A stretch of DNA of 64,000 nt from Hydractinia symbiolongicarpus. Lineage: Eukaryota; Cnidaria; Hydrozoa; Anthoathecata; Hydractiniidae. The DNA lies in assembly GCF_029227915.1 (NCBI RefSeq), contig NC_079878.1, positions 33,197,501 through 33,261,500 of the forward strand. Direction: 5' to 3'. The position numbers were made by a program, and so were the translations under genes. The notes below the pieces were generated by a model. It was not told the origin of the DNA and did not search any database. It was given only the letters and a program-made list of their open reading frames with translations. Positions 59,695-64,000 of this stretch are shown piece after piece; positions within the stretch are counted from its first letter, which is position 1, and each line of letters begins with the position of its first letter.

Positions 59695-60911
59695 CGGGAA
59701 GTGAGTTTACACCCTGGGTACTCTCTTTGTATACTTTTGACTATACGGGCCGGGTCCGGGATTTACGGAAAATCGCAGCTTTTCGTTTGCCGGCGATTAA
59801 ACTTCTTTTATTCAGCGTCTCATCAAAAATGAAAACATTTTTGAAAACTACAAGTCTCATGCGTTTTAGTGGTGAAAAAATAATTTAAAAAATCATTCGG
59901 GAAGTGAGTTTACACCCTGGGTACTCTCTTTGTATACTTTTGACTATACGGGCCGAGTCCGGGATTTACGGGAAATCGCAGCTTTTTGTTTGCCGGCGAT
60001 TAAACTTTTTTTATTCAGCGTGTCATCAAAAATGAAAACATTTTTGAAAACTACAAGTCTCATGCGTTTTAGTGGTGAAAAAATAATTTAAAAATTCGTT
60101 AGGGAAATGAGTTTACTCACTGGGTACTTTCCTTGTATACTTTTGACTATACGGGCCGAGACCGGGATTTACGGGAATTTGCGGGTCTTCGTTTGCCGGC
60201 GATTAAACTTTTTTTATTCAGCGTGTCATCAAAAATGAAAACATTTTTGAAAACTACAAGTCTCATGCGTTTTAGTGGTGAAAAAATAATTTAAAAACTC
60301 GTTAGGGAAATGAGTTTACTCACTGGGTACTTTCCTTGTATACTTTTGACTATACGGGCCGAGACCGGGATTTACGGGAAATTGCGGGTTTTCGTTTGCC
60401 GGCGATTAAACTTCTTTTATTCAGCGTCTCATCAAAAATGAAAACATTTTTGAAAACTACAAGTCTCATGTGTTTTAGTGGTGAAAAAGTAATTTAAAAA
60501 ATCGTTCGGGAAATGAGTTTACTCCCTGGGTACCTTCTTTGTATACTTTTGACTATACGAGCCAAGCCCGGGATTTACCGGAAATCGCGGGTTTTCGTTT
60601 GCCGGCGATTAAACTTCTTTTATTCAGCGTCTCATCAAAAATGAAAACATTTTTGAAAAGTACAAGTCTCATGCGTTTTAGTGGTGAAAAAATAATTTAA
60701 AAAATAGTTCGGGAAATGAGTTTACTCCCTGGGTACTTTCTTTGTATACTTTTGACTATACGGGCCGAGTCCGGGATTTAGGGAAATCGCAGGTTTTCGT
60801 TTGCCAGCGATTAAACTGCTTTTATTCAGCGTCTCATCAAAAATGAAAACATTTTTGAAAACTACAAGTCTCATGCGTTTTAGTGGTGAAAAAATAATTT
60901 AAAAAATCGTT

Positions 60912-61081
60912 CGGGAAGTGAGTTTACACCCTGGGTACTCTCTTTGTATACTTTTGACTATACGGGCCGAGTCCGGGATTTACGGAAAATTGCGGGTTTT
61001 CGTTTGCCGGCGATTAAACTTCTTTTATTCAGCGTCTCATCAAAAATGAAAAGTGGTGAAAAAAAAATTTAAAAAATCGTT
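60912..61081 (+). repeat. 170-bp deleted monomer 6
   Basis: Same 33-bp deletion, 1,387 bp after copy 5. It has CGGAAAATTGCGG rather than CGGATAATTGCGG, and GAAAAAAAAATTT. It is preceded by the 202-bp TTTAGGG monomer 60710. Confidence 0.95.
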
Positions 61082-61284
61082 CGGGAAGTGAGTTTACACC
61101 CTGGGTACTCTCTTTGTATACTTTTGACTATACGGGCCGGGTCCGGGATTTACGGAAAATTGCGGGTTTTCGTTTGCCGGCGATTAACCTTCTTTTATTC
61201 AGCGTCTCATCAAAAATGAAAATATTTTTGAAAACTACAAGTCTCATGCGTTTTAGTGGTTTAAAAATAATTTAAAAAATCGTT

Positions 61285-61454
61285 CGGGAAGTGAGTTTAC
61301 ACCCTGGGTACTCTCTTTGTATACTTTTGACTATACGGGCCGAGTCCGGGATTTACGGAAAATTGCGGGTTTTCGTTTGCCGGCGATTAAACTTCTTTTA
61401 TTCAGCGTCTCATCAAAAATGAAAAGTGGTGAAAAAATAATTTAAAAAATCGTT
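61285..61454 (+). repeat. 170-bp deleted monomer 7
   Basis: Same deletion, only 373 bp after copy 6, so the 170+203 dimer is directly tandem here (60912-61284 and 61285-61657). Both partner monomers share odd changes at the same site: GCGATTAACC near 61183 and GCGATTAATC near 61555. Confidence 0.95.
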
Positions 61455-62469
61455 CGGGAAGTGAGTTTACACCCTGGGTACTCTCTTTGTATACTTTTGA
61501 CTATACGGGCCGGGTCCGGGATTTACGGAAAATTGCGGGTTTTCGTTTGCCGGCGATTAATCTTCTTTTATTCAGCGTCTCATCAAAAATGAAAACATTT
61601 TTGAAAACTACAAGTCTCATGCGTTTTAGTGGTTTAAAAATAATTTAAAAAATCGTTCGGGAAGTGAGTTTACACCGTGGGTACTCTCTTTGTATACTTT
61701 TGACTATACGGGCCGAGTCCGGGATTTACGGAAAATCGCAGCTTTTCGTTTGCCGGCGATTAAACTTCTTTTATTCAGCGTCTCATCAAAAATGAAAACA
61801 CTTTTGAAAAGTACAAGTCTCATGCGTTTTAGTGGTGAAAAAATAATTTAAAAAATCATTCGGGAAGTGAGTTTACACCCTGGGTACTCTCTTTGTATAC
61901 TTTTGACTATACGGGCCGAGTCCGGGATTTACGGAAAATCGCAGCTTTTTGTTTGCCGGCGATTAAACTTTTTTTATTCAGCGTGTCATCAAAAATGAAA
62001 ACATTTTTGAAAACTACAAGTCTCATGCGTTTTAGTGGTGAAAAAATAATTTAAAAATTCGTTAGGGAAATGAGTTTACTCACTGGGTACTTTCCTTGTA
62101 TACTTTTGACTATACGGGCCGAGACCGGGATTTACGGAAAATTGCGGGTTTTCGTTTGCCGGCGATTAAACTTCTTTTATTCAGCGTCTCATCAAAAATG
62201 AAAACATTTTTGAAAACTACAAGTCTCATGCGTTTTAGTGGTGAAAAAATAATTTAAAAAATCGTTCGGGAAGTGAGTTTACACCCTGGGTACTCTCTTT
62301 GTATACTTTTGACTATACGGGCCGAGTCCGGGATTTACGGAAAATTGCGGGTTTTCGTTTGCCGGCGATTAAACTTCTTTTATTCAGCGTCTCATCAAAA
62401 ATGAAAACATTTTTGAAAACTACAAGTCTTATGCGTTTTAGTGGTGAAAAAATAATTTAAAAAATCGTT

Positions 62470-62639
62470 CGGGAAGTGAGTTTACACCCTGGGTACTCTC
62501 TTTGTATACTTTTGACTATACGGGCCGAGTCCGGGATTTACGGAAAATTGCGGGTTTTCGTTTGCCGGCGATTAAACTTCTTTTATTCAGCGTCTCATCA
62601 AAAATGAAAAGTGGTGAAAAAATAATTTAAAAAATCGTT
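62470..62639 (+). repeat. 170-bp deleted monomer 8
   Basis: Same 33-bp deletion. It is preceded by the full-length monomer 62267, with AAGTCTTATGCG, and followed by CCGGGTCC (62640). Confidence 0.95.
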
Positions 62640-63248
62640 CGGGAAGTGAGTTTACACCCTGGGTACTCTCTTTGTATACTTTTGACTATACGGGCCGGGT
62701 CCGGGATTTACGGAAAATTGCGGGTTTTCGTTTGCCGGCGATTAAACTTCTTTTATTCAGCGTCTCATCAAAAATGAAAACATTTTTGAAAACTACAAGT
62801 CTCATGCGTTTTAGTGGTTTAAAAATAATTTAAAAAATCGTTCGGGAAGTGAGTTTACACCCTGGGTACTCTCATTGTATACTTTTGACTATACGGGCCG
62901 AGTCCGGGATTTACGGAAAATTGCAGCTTTTCGTTTGCCGGCGATTAAACTTCTTTTATTCAGCGTCTCATCAAAAATGAAAACATTTTTGAAAACTACA
63001 AGTCTCATGCGTTTTAGTGGTGAAAAAATAATTTAAAAAATCATTCAGGAAGTGAGTTTACACCCTGGGTACTCTCTTTGTATACTTTTGACTATACGGG
63101 CCGAGTCCGGGATTTACGGAAAATCGCAGCTTTTTGTTTGCCGGCAATTAAACTTTTTTTATTCAGCGTGTCATCAAAAATGAAAACATTTTTGAAAACT
63201 ACAAGTCTCATGCGTTTTAGTGGTGAAAAAATAATTTAAAAAATCGTT

Positions 63249-63418
63249 CGGGAAGTGAGTTTACACCCTGGGTACTCTCTTTGTATACTTTTGACTATAC
63301 GGGCCGAGTCCGGGATTTACGGAAAATTGCGGGTTTTCGTTTGCCGGCGATTAAACTTCTTTTATTCAGCGTCTCATCAAAAATGAAAAGTGGTGAAAAA
63401 ATTATTTAAAAAATCGTT
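63249..63418 (+). repeat. 170-bp deleted monomer 9
   Basis: Same 33-bp deletion, 779 bp after copy 8. It has a private AAAATTATTT in the tail and is followed by a CCGGGTCC monomer (63419) with private GGCAAGTGAG and AAACATC. Confidence 0.95.
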
Positions 63419-64000
63419 CGGCAAGTGAGTTTACACCCTGGGTACTCTCTTTGTATACTTTTGACTATACGGGCCGGGTCCGGGATTTACGGAAAATTGC
63501 GGGTTTTCGTTTGCCGGCGATTAAACATCTTTTATTCAGCGTCTCATCAAAAATGAAAACATTTTTGAAAACTACAAGTCTCATGCGTTTTAGTGGTTTA
63601 AAAATAATTTAAAAAATCGTTCGGGACGTGAGTTTACACCCTGGGTACTCTCTTTGTATACTTTTGACTATACGGGCCGAGTCCGGGATTTACGGAAAAT
63701 CGCAGCTTTTCGTTTGCCGGCGATTAAACTTCTTTTATTCAGCGTCTCATCAAAAATAAAAACATTTTTGAAAACTACAAGTCTCATGCGTTTTAGTGGT
63801 GAAAAAATAATTTAAAAAATCATTCGGGAAGTGAGTTTACACCCTGGGTACTCTCTTTGTATACTTTTGACTATACGGGCCGAGTCCGGGATTTACGGAA
63901 AATCGCAGCTTTTTGTTTGCCGGCGATAAACTTTTTTTATTCAGCGTTTCATCAAAAATGAAAACATTTTTGAAAACTACAAGTCTCATGCGTTTTAGTG

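Larger units (their letters stand above)
1..64000 (+). repeat. 203-bp satellite DNA array, uninterrupted, all monomers in one orientation
   Basis: Every position belongs to a head-to-tail tandem repeat whose phase 1 is the C of CGGGAAATGAG. I tracked every monomer start: 316 complete monomers plus a partial one from 63825. The count closes exactly: 292 x 203, 12 x 202, one of 204 (9736-9939), two of 195 and nine of 170 bp sum to 63,824. No monomer is inverted and no unrelated DNA interrupts the array. Neighbouring monomers differ at several bases, while copies one HOR unit apart are nearly identical, which is the classic mark of higher-order repeats. Such arrays are known from centromeric and pericentromeric heterochromatin; that location is inference. 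Both ends are inside the array, so its full size is unknown. I cannot assign it to a named satellite family. Confidence 0.99.
57157..64000 (+). repeat. Domain 3 terminal part, rich in 170-bp monomers
   Basis: Seven of the nine 170-bp monomers lie here, each followed by a CCGGGTCC monomer and often by GCAGCTTTTCG, then CATTCGGGAAG with GCAGCTTTTTG and GCGTGTCATC, then GTTAGGGAAATG with TTTCCTTG. The 170-bp monomers are spaced 779, 1387, 1387, 373, 1185 and 779 bp apart, so no single HOR period rules. Nearly all monomers are of the beta tail class. The last monomer (63825) has lost a T (GGCGATAAAC) and is cut by the window end. Confidence 0.85.

Noticed and set aside
1-64000. CRISPR array
   Set aside because: There are no short repeats separated by unique spacers; the whole 203-bp unit is repeated and no cas genes are present.
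1-64000. Ribosomal DNA, tRNA or other RNA gene cluster
   Set aside because: The unit is far too short for rDNA and contains no recognisable conserved rRNA, 5S or tRNA segment.
1-64000. Telomeric or simple-sequence repeat
   Set aside because: No short telomere-type motif is repeated. The six TTTAGGG strings in Domain 3 are single occurrences caused by a one-base loss at phase 72.

Overview
The whole 64-kb window is one uninterrupted head-to-tail satellite DNA array with a 203-bp monomer. I found no protein-coding gene, RNA gene, transposable element, CRISPR array or unique flanking sequence; the array runs off both ends. Taking phase 1 as the C of CGGGAAATGAG, I placed every monomer start by hand. 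There are 316 complete monomers plus a partial one from 63825. By length: 292 of 203 bp, 12 of 202 bp, one of 204 bp, two of 195 bp and nine of 170 bp; these sum exactly to 63,824 bp. All copies point the same way.

The organism is almost certainly a eukaryote, since long homogenised arrays with higher-order repeats (HORs) are typical of centromeric or pericentromeric heterochromatin. I cannot name the species. The consensus is 37.9% GC and has 12 CpG per monomer against about 7.2 expected (observed/expected about 1.66). There is no CpG depletion, which argues (inference) for a lineage with little germline CpG methylation, such as many invertebrates, and against a typical vertebrate. The first 100 bp of the monomer are about 50% GC and the next 100 bp about 26%, on a nucleosome-plus-linker scale.

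Layout: Domain 1 (1 to about 31.0 kb) consists of variable-length HORs, each opening with the same four-monomer cassette (starts 610, 5473, 7300, 11767, 16029, 18262, 24757; successive lengths 24, 9, 22, 21, 11 and 32 monomers). Its largest unit, about 6.5 kb, is present as two near-identical copies. An island at 3045-5472 belongs by sequence to Domains 2 and 3. Domain 2 (about 31.25-48.7 kb) is organised around a different three-monomer motif (609 bp) and has nested 13-, 11- and 9-mer repeats, a 4-mer HOR (39574-43227), a 6-mer and a 5-mer duplication. Domain 3 (about 48.7-64 kb) has a 3-mer HOR and then an indel-rich terminal region carrying all nine 170-bp monomers, each followed by one specific partner monomer.

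The most notable structures are a perfect 9-bp-arm dyad (TCAAAAATG / CATTTTTGA) repeated through the array, a 33-bp deletion variant that begins exactly at the dyad's right arm, recombinant monomers that mark unequal-crossover junctions, a short conversion tract resolved by a three-way comparison, and the strict 203-bp length. Nothing here is a gene-encoded system. The biology is that of satellite evolution and possibly of centromeric chromatin.
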